Shown here: positions 30,207 through 38,170 of the stretch, one piece after another | How the letters are laid out: each line of letters begins with the position of its first letter | How positions within the stretch are numbered: the stretch's first letter is position 1 | Source of the DNA: Bacteroidales bacterium | GTDB lineage: Bacteria; Bacteroidota; Bacteroidia; Bacteroidales; Bacteroidaceae | DNA: 64,000 bases | NCBI GenBank assembly: GCA_015060905.1 | Contig: SUXQ01000001.1 | Location: 1 to 64,000, forward strand | Direction of reading: 5' to 3' | Notes under the pieces: model-generated | Database searches by the model: none | Told to the model about the DNA's origin: nothing | The model's input: the letters and a program-made list of their open reading frames with translations, nothing else | Position numbers and translations under genes: made by a program

Positions 30207-31013
30207 TTATTTTAATAATCGTCTATTCTCAACTTCTTCCAAAACTTTCATTTGCTGAATGGCTATCTGATTTAGTTTTATAAGTCTTTCTCGTTGAGTA
30301 AGTCCTTCGTCAATAAAAACCGCATTTAAGCTCTCCATATTTGAAAGGCAAATGAGTTCGTTTATTGTTGCATAATCCCGAATATTGCCTTTTAGTTCAG
30401 GATTTGCTTCTCGCCATTGCTTTGCAGTCATACCAAACATTGCTACATTTAAGACATCTGCTTCATTTGCATAAATAATGCTTGCTTGTAATGCTGTAAT
30501 CTCATCAGGAATAAGATTCTGTTTTATTGCATCTGTATGTATATGATAGTTGATTTTAGAAAGTTCTCTTTTAGCAGTCCATCCAATCAATTTCTGCTCT
30601 TCTTGTTTAAGCCTTTGGAATTCCTTGACAATATATAGTTCAAACTCAACAGAAATCCAACTTGCAAACTTGAAAGCAATATCTTTATGTGCATAAGTTC
30701 CACCGTATCTTCCAGATTTAGATATAATTCCGATGGCATTGGTGGTATTTATCCACTTTTGCGGAGAAAGCGTAAAAGCATTCAAACCGGCTTCTCTTTT
30801 AAACCCCTCGAATTCGAGGGGGTTGAACCGAGGATTATATAAACTTTCCCAAATACCCAAATATTCAATGGTATTTCTATTACGCATCCAATTACCAATT
30901 ACCGCAGTAGGGTCTTCACTCTTATACTTCGCTATATCTGTTAATGAGATGTAATCATTTTCGTTTACCGATATCACGGTTACATTAGTATTTTGAACAG
31001 TAATCTTTGCCAT
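30207..31013 (-). CDS. KilA-N domain protein
   Basis: 268 residues. The N-terminal half (about 10-140) is a KilA-N domain: 'NDYISLTDIAKYKSEDP', 'NTIEYLGIWESLYNP', and 'GRYGGTYAHKDIAFKFASWIS', the last being the strongly conserved block. The C-terminal half is helical ('ASIIYANEADVLNVAMFGMTAKQWREANPEL') and matches the tail often found with KilA-N in Bacteroidetes. KilA-N is a DNA-binding fold known from phages and large DNA viruses. It is divergent from the XRE regulator, with 105 bp between starts, and is AT-rich like the rest of the island. Function unknown; a regulatory or defence-accessory role is inferred. Confidence 0.85.
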   Translation of the reverse strand: MAKITVQNTNVTVISVNENDYISLTDIAKYKSEDPTAVIGNWMRNRNTIEYLGIWESLYNPRFNPLEFEGFKREAGLNAFTLSPQKWINTTNAIGIISKSGRYGGTYAHKDIAFKFASWISVEFELYIVKEFQRLKQEEQKLIGWTAKRELSKINYHIHTDAIKQNLIPDEITALQASIIYANEADVLNVAMFGMTAKQWREANPELKGNIRDYATINELICLSNMESLNAVFIDEGLTQRERLIKLNQIAIQQMKVLEEVENRRLLK

Positions 31014-31043
31014 AATCTATATTTACTAATAAAGTTCGTAATG

Positions 31044-31051
31044 CAAAAATA
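31044..31051 (-). promoter_or_regulatory. -7 element of the KilA-N gene
   Basis: On the minus strand TATTTTTG (31051 down to 31044) matches TAnnTTTG and lies 30 bp before the KilA-N start at 31013. The -33 region is not obvious. Confidence 0.5.
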
Positions 31052-31058
31052 GAAATAA

Positions 31059-31092
31059 TTTGTAAGGTACCCAATAAAATTGTGTACCTTTG
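31059..31092 (+). promoter_or_regulatory. Promoter and operator-like palindrome of the XRE-RM operon
   Basis: TTTG at 31059-31062 and TACCTTTG at 31085-31092 (22-nt spacing) form a Bacteroidetes-type promoter. The inverted repeat AAGGTAC (31064-31070) / GTACCTT (31084-31090) lies between them, with the right arm covering the -7 element. That placement suits repression by the XRE protein encoded 27 bp downstream, like the C-boxes of controller proteins. Confidence 0.6.
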
Positions 31093-31118
31093 CATTGAAT
31101 ATAAGTAATATTTCAAAT

Positions 31119-31325
31119 ATGAATAGGATAAAAGAGATATTAGAATCAAAAGGAATTAGCCAAACCGAATTGGCAAGTTTATTAGGCAAGAGTTTTAACA
31201 TGGTCAATTTGTATGCTACTAATAAAGTTCAACCCCCTATATCTATTTTATATCAAATAGCTGAAATATTAAATGTAGACGTGAGAGAATTGCTTGTACC
31301 GAGCAAAACAAATCAAAACAATTAA
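31119..31325 (+). CDS. XRE-family regulator, controller-protein-like
   Basis: 68 residues from the ATG at 31119 ('MNRIKEILESKGISQTELA'). An in-frame ATG at 31080 falls inside the -7 promoter region and is rejected. The helix-turn-helix covers about residues 11-45 ('ISQTELASLLGKSFNMVNLY'), and the whole protein is one Cro/C1-type domain. Size and position (12 bp upstream of the methyltransferase) match controller (C) proteins, which time expression of restriction-modification genes by binding their own promoter. The palindrome over its promoter supports this. Confidence 0.88.
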   Translation: MNRIKEILESKGISQTELASLLGKSFNMVNLYATNKVQPPISILYQIAEILNVDVRELLVPSKTNQNN

Positions 31326-31337
31326 ATAGTTGGCACT

Positions 31338-33488
31338 ATGAAGATAATAAGTATAATCAGGGGAACAGAATATGATCTTAGTTTATTCTCGGAAGAAAAA
31401 ATCTCAAAATTAGAGAACAACTTAGTAGAAAGACATACAAAGAAAGGATTAGATTTGTATTTTGCTTGTCTTGTTCGCAAAAAAGAGATTAAGGCGACTC
31501 CTGAGGAGATTGTTCGACAATTATATTTAATGGTGCTTACCGAAGATATGGGTTATCCTGTATCTCGAATGGAACTCGAATATGAAGTTACTTTTGGCAG
31601 AGAAAAGAAACGAGCAGATATCGTTGTATTTGATAAGCAACAGGTAACCTCTCCATATATTATAGTAGAATTAAAAAAGCCAAAGTTAAAAGACGGCAAA
31701 GAGCAATTGAAAAGCTATTGTAATGCAACCGGTGCTCCGATTGGAGTGTGGAGCAACGGACGCAGTATTTCATACTACCATCGCAAAGACCCAAATTACT
31801 TTGAGGATTTAAGCGGAATACCAATGTCCAACCAAAAGCTTTCCGATATATTGTCTGAACGATGGAAAATTGCCGATTTGATTAAAAAAGATAAATTGGT
31901 GAATGAGAGAAAATCTCTCAAAGATTTGATTCTTGAAATGGAAGATGAAATTCTAACAAGTGCAGGTGTCGATGTTTTTGAAGAAGTCTTCAAACTGATT
32001 TTCACCAAATTGTTTGATGAAATGGAAAGTGGTAGGAAACCTGATCGCAATTTGGAGTTTCGAAATTATGGTTACACAGAAGATGAGTTGTATAATATTA
32101 TACAAGGGCTGTTTGATAAGGCTAAGGACAAGTGGGAAGGTGTATTTAATGATAAGGAACAAATTCTTCTAGCCCCATCGCATTTATCAATATGTATATC
32201 CTCTCTGCAAGATGTGAAATTATTTAATTCAAACTTAGAAGTAGTTGACGAAGCTTTCGAGTATTTGATGTCAAAAAGTCAGAAGGGAGAGAAAGGGCAA
32301 TATTTCACACCACGATATGTGATTGATATGTGTGTAAAGATGCTCAATCCAAAGGCTGACGAAAAAATAATTGATACGGCTGCCGGTAGTTGTGGTTTCC
32401 CTGTACACTCAATTTTTCATGTATGGCAAAAAATTTTAGAATCAAAGGGATTGAAACGCAGTCATTTGTTTACTTTGGAAGAAAAACCTGCTGAGTGCAG
32501 TGATTACGTTCAGAATAATGTTTTTGCCATAGACTTCGACGAAAAAGCTGTGCGCGTGGCAAGAACACTTAACTTGATAGCCGGTGACGGGCAGACAAAT
32601 GTAATGCATCTTAACACTCTAGATTATGAACGATGGGAGCAAGACTTCGTTAATAAACCCGGATGGCTTGAAACATACTCAAAGGGATGGTTTAAATTAA
32701 AGAAATTAAGGTCTGACAAAAATAGTTATAGAGACTTTGGTTTTGATATAGTAATGGCCAATCCTCCTTTTGCCGGAGATGAAAAACAAACAAGAATACT
32801 TGCAAAATATGAATTGGCTAAAAATGTTTGTTTAGAGAAGATTAAAAATGTTCCAAAGGGTTATTCTATAATAAATGGAGAGCCTACTTATCCCGAAGCA
32901 TTGAGTAATTTGAATAATAGTGCAGAAACTGTATATCAAATGAGTGACGGTACGTTTCGCAAAACAAAGTTGAAACAGGCTACAACCATGAGCCGCGATG
33001 TTTTGTTCGTGGAGCGTAATCTTGATTTCTTAAAGCCAGGCGGTAGAATGGCTATTGTTCTTCCGCAAGGGCGTTTTAATAATAGCAGTGATAAGTTTTT
33101 AAGGGAATATATAACCGACAGATGTAGAATATTGGCTGTTGTCGGATTACATGGCAATGTGTTCAAACCTCATACCGGAACCAAAACAAGTGTATTATTT
33201 GTTCAGAAATGGGACGATGAACTATGCCCGAAAGTAGATGATTACAACATCTTTTTTGCAACTATGCAAGAACCAAGTAAGGATAACAGCGGAGATAAGA
33301 TTTATCGAAACACCGTCGATGAAGAAGGAAATAATATACCATTACTCGACAGTCATGGGCATCTAATCGTTAAGCACGATTTGTTTAACCACGATGGACT
33401 GACAGGAGATGGTATTGCCGAAGCTTTTGCCGAGTTTGCTAAAAAAGAGAAATTATCTTTTTTCGCGGATGCCCCTTTGATGAAGTGA
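31338..33488 (+). CDS. Nuclease-DNA adenine methyltransferase fusion (HSDR_N + HsdM)
   Basis: 716 residues. N-terminal part (about 50-150) resembles the nuclease-like domain of type I R subunits: helix 'TPEEIVRQLYLMVL', 'EYEVTFGREKKRADIVVFD' with D94, and 'IIVELKKPK' with E111 and K113, a PD-(D/E)xK arrangement. An HsdM helical region (about 210-320) and an N6-adenine methyltransferase follow: 'GQYFTPRYVIDMCV', motif I 'DTAAGSCGFP' (346-355; Cys replaces the usual Gly) and motif IV NPPF (475-478). No separate HsdR helicase is encoded. The architecture recalls BcgI-type systems, where one chain cuts and methylates and another gives specificity. The stop overlaps the GTG start of the specificity gene by 4 bp. 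Confidence 0.85.
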   Translation: MKIISIIRGTEYDLSLFSEEKISKLENNLVERHTKKGLDLYFACLVRKKEIKATPEEIVRQLYLMVLTEDMGYPVSRMELEYEVTFGREKKRADIVVFDKQQVTSPYIIVELKKPKLKDGKEQLKSYCNATGAPIGVWSNGRSISYYHRKDPNYFEDLSGIPMSNQKLSDILSERWKIADLIKKDKLVNERKSLKDLILEMEDEILTSAGVDVFEEVFKLIFTKLFDEMESGRKPDRNLEFRNYGYTEDELYNIIQGLFDKAKDKWEGVFNDKEQILLAPSHLSICISSLQDVKLFNSNLEVVDEAFEYLMSKSQKGEKGQYFTPRYVIDMCVKMLNPKADEKIIDTAAGSCGFPVHSIFHVWQKILESKGLKRSHLFTLEEKPAECSDYVQNNVFAIDFDEKAVRVARTLNLIAGDGQTNVMHLNTLDYERWEQDFVNKPGWLETYSKGWFKLKKLRSDKNSYRDFGFDIVMANPPFAGDEKQTRILAKYELAKNVCLEKIKNVPKGYSIINGEPTYPEALSNLNNSAETVYQMSDGTFRKTKLKQATTMSRDVLFVERNLDFLKPGGRMAIVLPQGRFNNSSDKFLREYITDRCRILAVVGLHGNVFKPHTGTKTSVLFVQKWDDELCPKVDDYNIFFATMQEPSKDNSGDKIYRNTVDEEGNNIPLLDSHGHLIVKHDLFNHDGLTGDGIAEAFAEFAKKEKLSFFADAPLMK

Positions 33489-35647
33489 AGTATCAGACTT
33501 TGTTGGAGGGGCTGGAAGCAGTAGAAATAAAGTTATCCAATTTGGAAAATAACTTCACAATCGGCTCTGAATTTTATTCGAAATTTTATGTTGATATAAT
33601 GTCAAGTATATCAAAATGCAAATTCGCCAAGAAGTTATTATGTGATATATCATCAACAATAACGGATGGAGACCATAATGCACCTGATTATAAAAATAGT
33701 GGCATTTTGTATTTATTAAGCGAATCAATTCAAACAGGTTATATTGACGAAAGCATTTATAGATATATAGCACCGAATATACACAAAAAACTGAATAAAT
33801 CTGCATTGTGTGCAGGTGATGTATTAGTAACTAAAACTGGAGTGTATTTTGGTAAAAGCGCAGTAGTGCCTACTGGGTTTCCCGAAGCAAATACAAGTGC
33901 TCATGTTGGGATTATTAGATTGTCTGATAATTCTATAAACCCTTACTATTTGTCAACTTTCATCAATTCAAAATACGGTTACTATCAGTTTCGAAGAAGA
34001 GGTATAAAAGCCACAAGACCTGAAATTAAACTCATAGAGTTTGATGACATAAAAATAGTGGAGTTGCCAACAAAATTGCAATTGGAAGTTGAACGTATAG
34101 TTAAGAACGCAATAAAAGTAAGAAAAAAATCAAAAGACCTATATTCAGAAGCAGAGGCATATTTATTGGAGTGTTTGGGAATGAAAGATTTTGTAGCTAA
34201 TTCTAATGCCTACAACACTTTGTCATTTAAAGATTCATTCTTAGAAACAGGACGTTTTGATGCCGAATATTACTTACCCAAATATGAAGACTATTGCAAG
34301 TTGATTCAATCTTACTCTAATGGCTACGAACTATTGAAAACAGCTTGTGATATACAAGACATCAATTATACGCCCGAAGATGGACGACTATATAAGTATG
34401 TTGAACTTGCCGATATTGGCAAATCTGGAGAAATTACGGGTTGTGATATAAATAAAGGGGAAAATTTGCCTACTAGAGCACGAAGAATGATTCATACTAA
34501 TGATGTCATAGTATCATCCATTGAAGGGTCATTGGATAGTTGTGCATTAGTAACTGACGATTACGACGGTGCATTATGTTCCACAGGTTTTCATGTGTTG
34601 CAATCATCTAAACTGAATCCCGAAACATTGCTGACATTATTCAAATCCTTGCCTATTCAGCAATTGATGAAAAAAGGTTGTTCGGGGACAATCCTTACAG
34701 CAATAAATAAACCCGAATTAGAAAAACTTCCAATCCCTATAATCAGAACTGAAATACAACAAGAGATAGCCAAACATATTCGACAAAGTTATGCTCTACG
34801 AAAAGAAGCGTTGCAATTGCTTGAAAATGCAAAACTTACTGTAGAACAAATTATTGAAAGTGGGGGGGGTAATTATGTGATAATCAATAAGTTGCAAAAT
34901 GGGGCTATTCGAGAATTTAGAACTGCAATATGGTTGTTACTTATAGAAATAGGTGTAATTGTTGAAAATAATGCCGATAATAACATTATTACTACCACAA
35001 AAAAAATGTCGGATAGTTTTCTTTGTAGCGGACGATTTGACGCTGAATATTATCAACCCAAATATGACTATCTGTTCAACAGGTTGTCTGATTATGAAAC
35101 TTTAGCTCTTGGCGATTTGGCAGATATTCATAAATCGATTGAGCCGGGAAGCGATGCTTATTGTGATAGTGGTATTCCATTCATTCGTGTGTCCGATTTA
35201 TCTAAATTCGGATTGTCAAAGACAAGTATATATTTGGACAAGATGAATTACGCAGATGTGATACGCCCAATAAAAGACGCTATTCTTTTGTCAAAAGATG
35301 GCAGTGTCGGCATTGCATATAAAACAGAGGAAGACCTTGACATTATTACTTCCGGGGCTATTTTACATTTGAAGATAAAAAACTCCAAAGTTTTACCCGA
35401 TTATTTAACATTGGTTCTAAATTCCATTATTGTACAATTACAAGCTGAACGCGATGCAGGCGGCTCAATTATTCAGCATTGGAAACCATCAGAAATAGAG
35501 AAAGTGCAGATTCCAATCTTGCCATTGGATATACAGGCAAATATTTCTAAGAAAATTCAATATAGTTTTCTTTTGCGAAAAGAAAGTCTACAACTATTGG
35601 AACAGGCTAAATTATTGGTGGAACACTCGATTGAAACAGGTAATTAA
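33485..35647 (+). CDS. Specificity subunit with three target-recognition modules
   Basis: 720 residues; HsdS proteins usually have about 400-460 and two recognition domains. Three modules are visible, each a target-recognition domain followed by a conserved helix: module 1 about 25-230 (helix with 'RKKSKDLYSEAEAYLLECLG'), module 2 about 250-458 ('LRKEALQLLENAKLTVEQI'), module 3 about 510-720 ('LRKESLQLLEQAKLLVEHS'). Modules 2 and 3 start with near-identical segments, 'GRFDAEYYLPKY' (256-267) and 'GRFDAEYYQPKY' (516-527). A G8 tract falls at codons 460-462, exactly at the end of module 2. The start is GTG at 33485, overlapping the methyltransferase stop as GTGA. Confidence 0.9.
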   Translation: MKYQTLLEGLEAVEIKLSNLENNFTIGSEFYSKFYVDIMSSISKCKFAKKLLCDISSTITDGDHNAPDYKNSGILYLLSESIQTGYIDESIYRYIAPNIHKKLNKSALCAGDVLVTKTGVYFGKSAVVPTGFPEANTSAHVGIIRLSDNSINPYYLSTFINSKYGYYQFRRRGIKATRPEIKLIEFDDIKIVELPTKLQLEVERIVKNAIKVRKKSKDLYSEAEAYLLECLGMKDFVANSNAYNTLSFKDSFLETGRFDAEYYLPKYEDYCKLIQSYSNGYELLKTACDIQDINYTPEDGRLYKYVELADIGKSGEITGCDINKGENLPTRARRMIHTNDVIVSSIEGSLDSCALVTDDYDGALCSTGFHVLQSSKLNPETLLTLFKSLPIQQLMKKGCSGTILTAINKPELEKLPIPIIRTEIQQEIAKHIRQSYALRKEALQLLENAKLTVEQIIESGGGNYVIINKLQNGAIREFRTAIWLLLIEIGVIVENNADNNIITTTKKMSDSFLCSGRFDAEYYQPKYDYLFNRLSDYETLALGDLADIHKSIEPGSDAYCDSGIPFIRVSDLSKFGLSKTSIYLDKMNYADVIRPIKDAILLSKDGSVGIAYKTEEDLDIITSGAILHLKIKNSKVLPDYLTLVLNSIIVQLQAERDAGGSIIQHWKPSEIEKVQIPILPLDIQANISKKIQYSFLLRKESLQLLEQAKLLVEHSIETGN
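34862..34869 (+). repeat. G8 homopolymer tract inside the specificity gene
   Basis: Eight consecutive G between AGT and TAAT at codons 460-462. With G8 the frame runs on into module 3. With G9 the next codon is TAA, giving 462 residues. With G7 or G10 a TGA follows within five codons, giving 464-465 residues. All out-of-frame states therefore yield a two-module protein. Slipped-strand mispairing at such tracts is a known cause of phase variation. Confidence 0.85.
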
Positions 35648-36125
35648 TTCTTTCGACTAAAACAGAAACAGATAGCAATGCTATTAGTGCTCTACTATCC
35701 GTCTGATATTTCAGTTTCCCATCTGTCTGTCATCTCTTCTATGGGTACTTTATCTGTGTGACATTGAAAGATGCAAGTTTTTTAGGATCAATACTCTCGA
35801 GGAATGAGAGGAGGGTTGTTCCGAAAATGGTTTTTTGCTTAAACTTGTAGATTTCAGAGGAAATTCGCACATACTTTTGTACCCGTAGAGGAATGAACAT
35901 ATAATGGGAATTAACAAAGAGATACATATGAGTGAAATCCTCAATTTAAGCCAAACTTACTTCCATTCATACATTCGTGTATTTGTGCGTATTTCCAATA
36001 GCTGTGTCGGCTTTTCATCTTTCCTACTTGTTTGACATAATCCCCATTATGCCGGCGAAATACAGCAAGCAGGGCCTTAGACTACATTCTTTTCCCCGTT
36101 TCGCACTCACTTTCGTTTCTTTGTA
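35648..36125. other. Gene-free right end of the island with possible decayed coding traces
   Basis: About 480 bp with no credible intact gene. On the minus strand, a 62-codon stretch (35927 down to 35739, containing 'TTLLSFLESIDPKKLASFNV') runs into a stop. A second frame continues with 'VPIEEMTDRWETEISDG' to a stop near 35696. The two pieces could be one frameshifted remnant, but I recognise no family. The last 60 bp contain the upstream part of the ABC-F promoter region. Confidence 0.3.
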
Positions 36126-36155
36126 GTATCTTCGCGAGCACTAAACATAATATTA
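36126..36155. repeat. Right copy of 30-bp direct repeat; promoter and first base of the ABC-F gene
   Basis: Identical to 30039-30068. TATCTTCG (36127-36134) inside it is one base off the TAnnTTTG -7 consensus and is probably the ABC-F promoter. The repeat ends at 36155, the A of the ABC-F start codon. Insertion therefore occurred so as to regenerate the promoter and start of the downstream gene. Confidence 0.9.
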
Positions 36156-38032
36156 TGGCTATTGACTTGCAGATAGAGGGGCTGAGTAAAAGTTTCGGTG
36201 CCCTTGTGCTTTTTGAAAAAATATCTTTTTCTGTTGAAAGTTCTCAGAGAATAGGACTTATTGCGCGCAATGGTAAGGGTAAAAGTACGTTGTTGAAGAT
36301 TATTGCCGGTGGCGAAAATTACGACGAGGGCTCAATCGTCTTTCGCAAAGACCTTAAGGTCGGTTATCTTGAACAGGAACCACGCTTCGAGCCGGGTATA
36401 AAGGTGCTCGATGCTTGCCTGCGTCGCAACGGCGAAAAATCGGCCGTAATTTCGCGTTACGAGCGTGCCACACAGAGTGGTGACGAGCGTGAACTTCATG
36501 CGGCTCTCGAAGAAATGGATCGTCTCTCGGCGTGGGATTTTGAGAGTAAAGTCAAACAGGTGCTCTCTAAATTGAAAATCACAGACTTTAATCAGACTGT
36601 CGAGACTCTCTCGGGTGGTCAGATGAAGCGTGTGGCGTTGGCGACTGTTCTTTTGGAAGAACCCGACCTGATGATTCTCGATGAGCCTACCAACCATCTT
36701 GATACAGAGATGGTCGAGTGGCTCGAGGAGTATCTCTCGCGCCTCAATTGCAGCCTGTTGATGGTGACGCACGACCGATATTTTCTCGACAGGGTGTGCA
36801 ACGAGATTATAGAGATTGACGACAATCGTATTTACAGATACAAAGGAAATTACAGCTATTTTCTGCGTAAGCGCGACGAGCGTCTCGAAAATGCCGAGGC
36901 CGAAATGTTGCGTGCGCGCAACCTCATGCGCAAAGAACTCGATTGGATGCGCCGGCAGCCTCAGGCGCGTGCGACAAAGGCAAAATACAGAATAGATGCC
37001 TTCTATAAACTCGAAGAGAAGGCTGCTTCTTTGCGTCGCGAGGCGAGTGTCACGCTGGGCACAAATTCACGCTACATAGGCAAGAAAATCTTTGAAATGC
37101 GCGCGCTCAATAAGGCCTTTGGGGATAGAATTATCGTGAAAGATTTTTACTATAATTTTGCACGTTACGAAAAGCTGGGAATTGTAGGAAACAATGGTAC
37201 GGGAAAGTCCACTTTTATAAAAATGCTTCTCGGGCATGTGCAGCAGGATAGTGGCACTATCGAGGTTGGCGAAACTGTCAAATGGGGTTATTACAGCCAG
37301 GATGGAATCTCTTTTGACGAGAGTATGCGTGTCATCGACGCTGTAAAAAAAATTGCCGAGGTTGTCGAGGTTGGCGGAAAAATGCTCACTGCATCGCAAT
37401 TTTTGCAACATTTTCTTTTCTCCCCTGCCAAGCAATATGATTATGTGTGCAAGCTGAGTGGTGGCGAGCGTCGCAGACTCTATCTGTGTACGGTGCTAAT
37501 GTCGTCGCCCAATTTCCTTGTCCTCGACGAACCTACCAACGACCTTGACATTGACACACTGCAGGTACTCGAGGAGTATCTTGCCGATTTTAAAGGCTGC
37601 CTGATAGTCGTCAGTCACGACCGCTATTTTATGGATAGGGTGGTGGACCATCTGTTTGTCTTTAAGGGCATGGGCGAGATTAAGGATTTTCCGGGAAATT
37701 ACACCGATTATCGCGATTGGTGCGACGAGGAAAAGGCTGCCACGAAAAATGCAACCGACGCAAAGTCCGGCAAGGCTCCGAAAGAGGAAAAGAGCAAGCC
37801 TGCCAATCCTGCGGGCAAGCGCAAAATGACGTTCAACGAAAAGCGCGAGTTTCAGGCTCTGGAAGGCGAAATTGCCATGCTCGAGGAGGAAAAGGCACAG
37901 CTCGAGAGTGATATTTGCAGCGGTACGCTCGATAATGATACTCTGTTGAAAAAGTCGATGCGTGTGGCCGAGGTTATAGAACTTCTCGATGTAAAATCCA
38001 TGCGGTGGCTCGAACTTAGCGAAATAGGATAG
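36155..38032 (+). CDS. ABC-F family ATPase (Uup-like)
   Basis: 625-residue soluble protein with two ABC domains and no membrane segments. First Walker A 'ARNGKGKST' (about 39-47), signature 'LSGGQMKRVALA', Walker B 'LMILDEPTNHLD'; second Walker A 'GNNGTGKST', signature 'LSGGERRRLYL', Walker B 'FLVLDEPTNDLD'. The linker between them (about 245-300) is basic ('RRQPQARATKAKYR'). A C-terminal helical extension (about 545-620, 'KRKMTFNEKREFQALEGEIA') is Uup-like and probably binds nucleic acid. ABC-F proteins act on ribosomes or nucleic acid rather than in transport. Its start lies at the island's right repeat. Confidence 0.93.
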   Translation: MAIDLQIEGLSKSFGALVLFEKISFSVESSQRIGLIARNGKGKSTLLKIIAGGENYDEGSIVFRKDLKVGYLEQEPRFEPGIKVLDACLRRNGEKSAVISRYERATQSGDERELHAALEEMDRLSAWDFESKVKQVLSKLKITDFNQTVETLSGGQMKRVALATVLLEEPDLMILDEPTNHLDTEMVEWLEEYLSRLNCSLLMVTHDRYFLDRVCNEIIEIDDNRIYRYKGNYSYFLRKRDERLENAEAEMLRARNLMRKELDWMRRQPQARATKAKYRIDAFYKLEEKAASLRREASVTLGTNSRYIGKKIFEMRALNKAFGDRIIVKDFYYNFARYEKLGIVGNNGTGKSTFIKMLLGHVQQDSGTIEVGETVKWGYYSQDGISFDESMRVIDAVKKIAEVVEVGGKMLTASQFLQHFLFSPAKQYDYVCKLSGGERRRLYLCTVLMSSPNFLVLDEPTNDLDIDTLQVLEEYLADFKGCLIVVSHDRYFMDRVVDHLFVFKGMGEIKDFPGNYTDYRDWCDEEKAATKNATDAKSGKAPKEEKSKPANPAGKRKMTFNEKREFQALEGEIAMLEEEKAQLESDICSGTLDNDTLLKKSMRVAEVIELLDVKSMRWLELSEIG

Positions 38033-38125
38033 TTGCTTGTAGTTAATTACTTATTGTTGGTAAAAGTGTTACGCTTTGTGCCTTTTTTAACAGAGTAATT
38101 GTGCTTATCTTCTTTCCTTTGTGTG

Positions 38126-38133
38126 TATCTTCG
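38126..38133 (+). promoter_or_regulatory. Probable -7 element for the thioesterase gene
   Basis: TATCTTCG, one base off TAnnTTTG, 37 bp before the ATG. It is the same 8-mer as the presumed ABC-F -7 element. No good -33 match. Confidence 0.4.
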
Positions 38134-38170
38134 CAGGAGTAAAAGTTAATATTCAGAAAAATTAAATAAT

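Noticed and set aside
34862..34869. Treating the G8 tract as a frameshifted pseudogene
   Set aside because: The frame is open through the tract as sequenced, and both sides encode conserved HsdS-type sequence. A sequencing error in tract length remains possible and is noted in the finding.
30039..36155. Calling the island a prophage or integrative element because of KilA-N
   Set aside because: No integrase, structural, replication or conjugation genes are present. Only direct repeats and defence-like cargo are visible.
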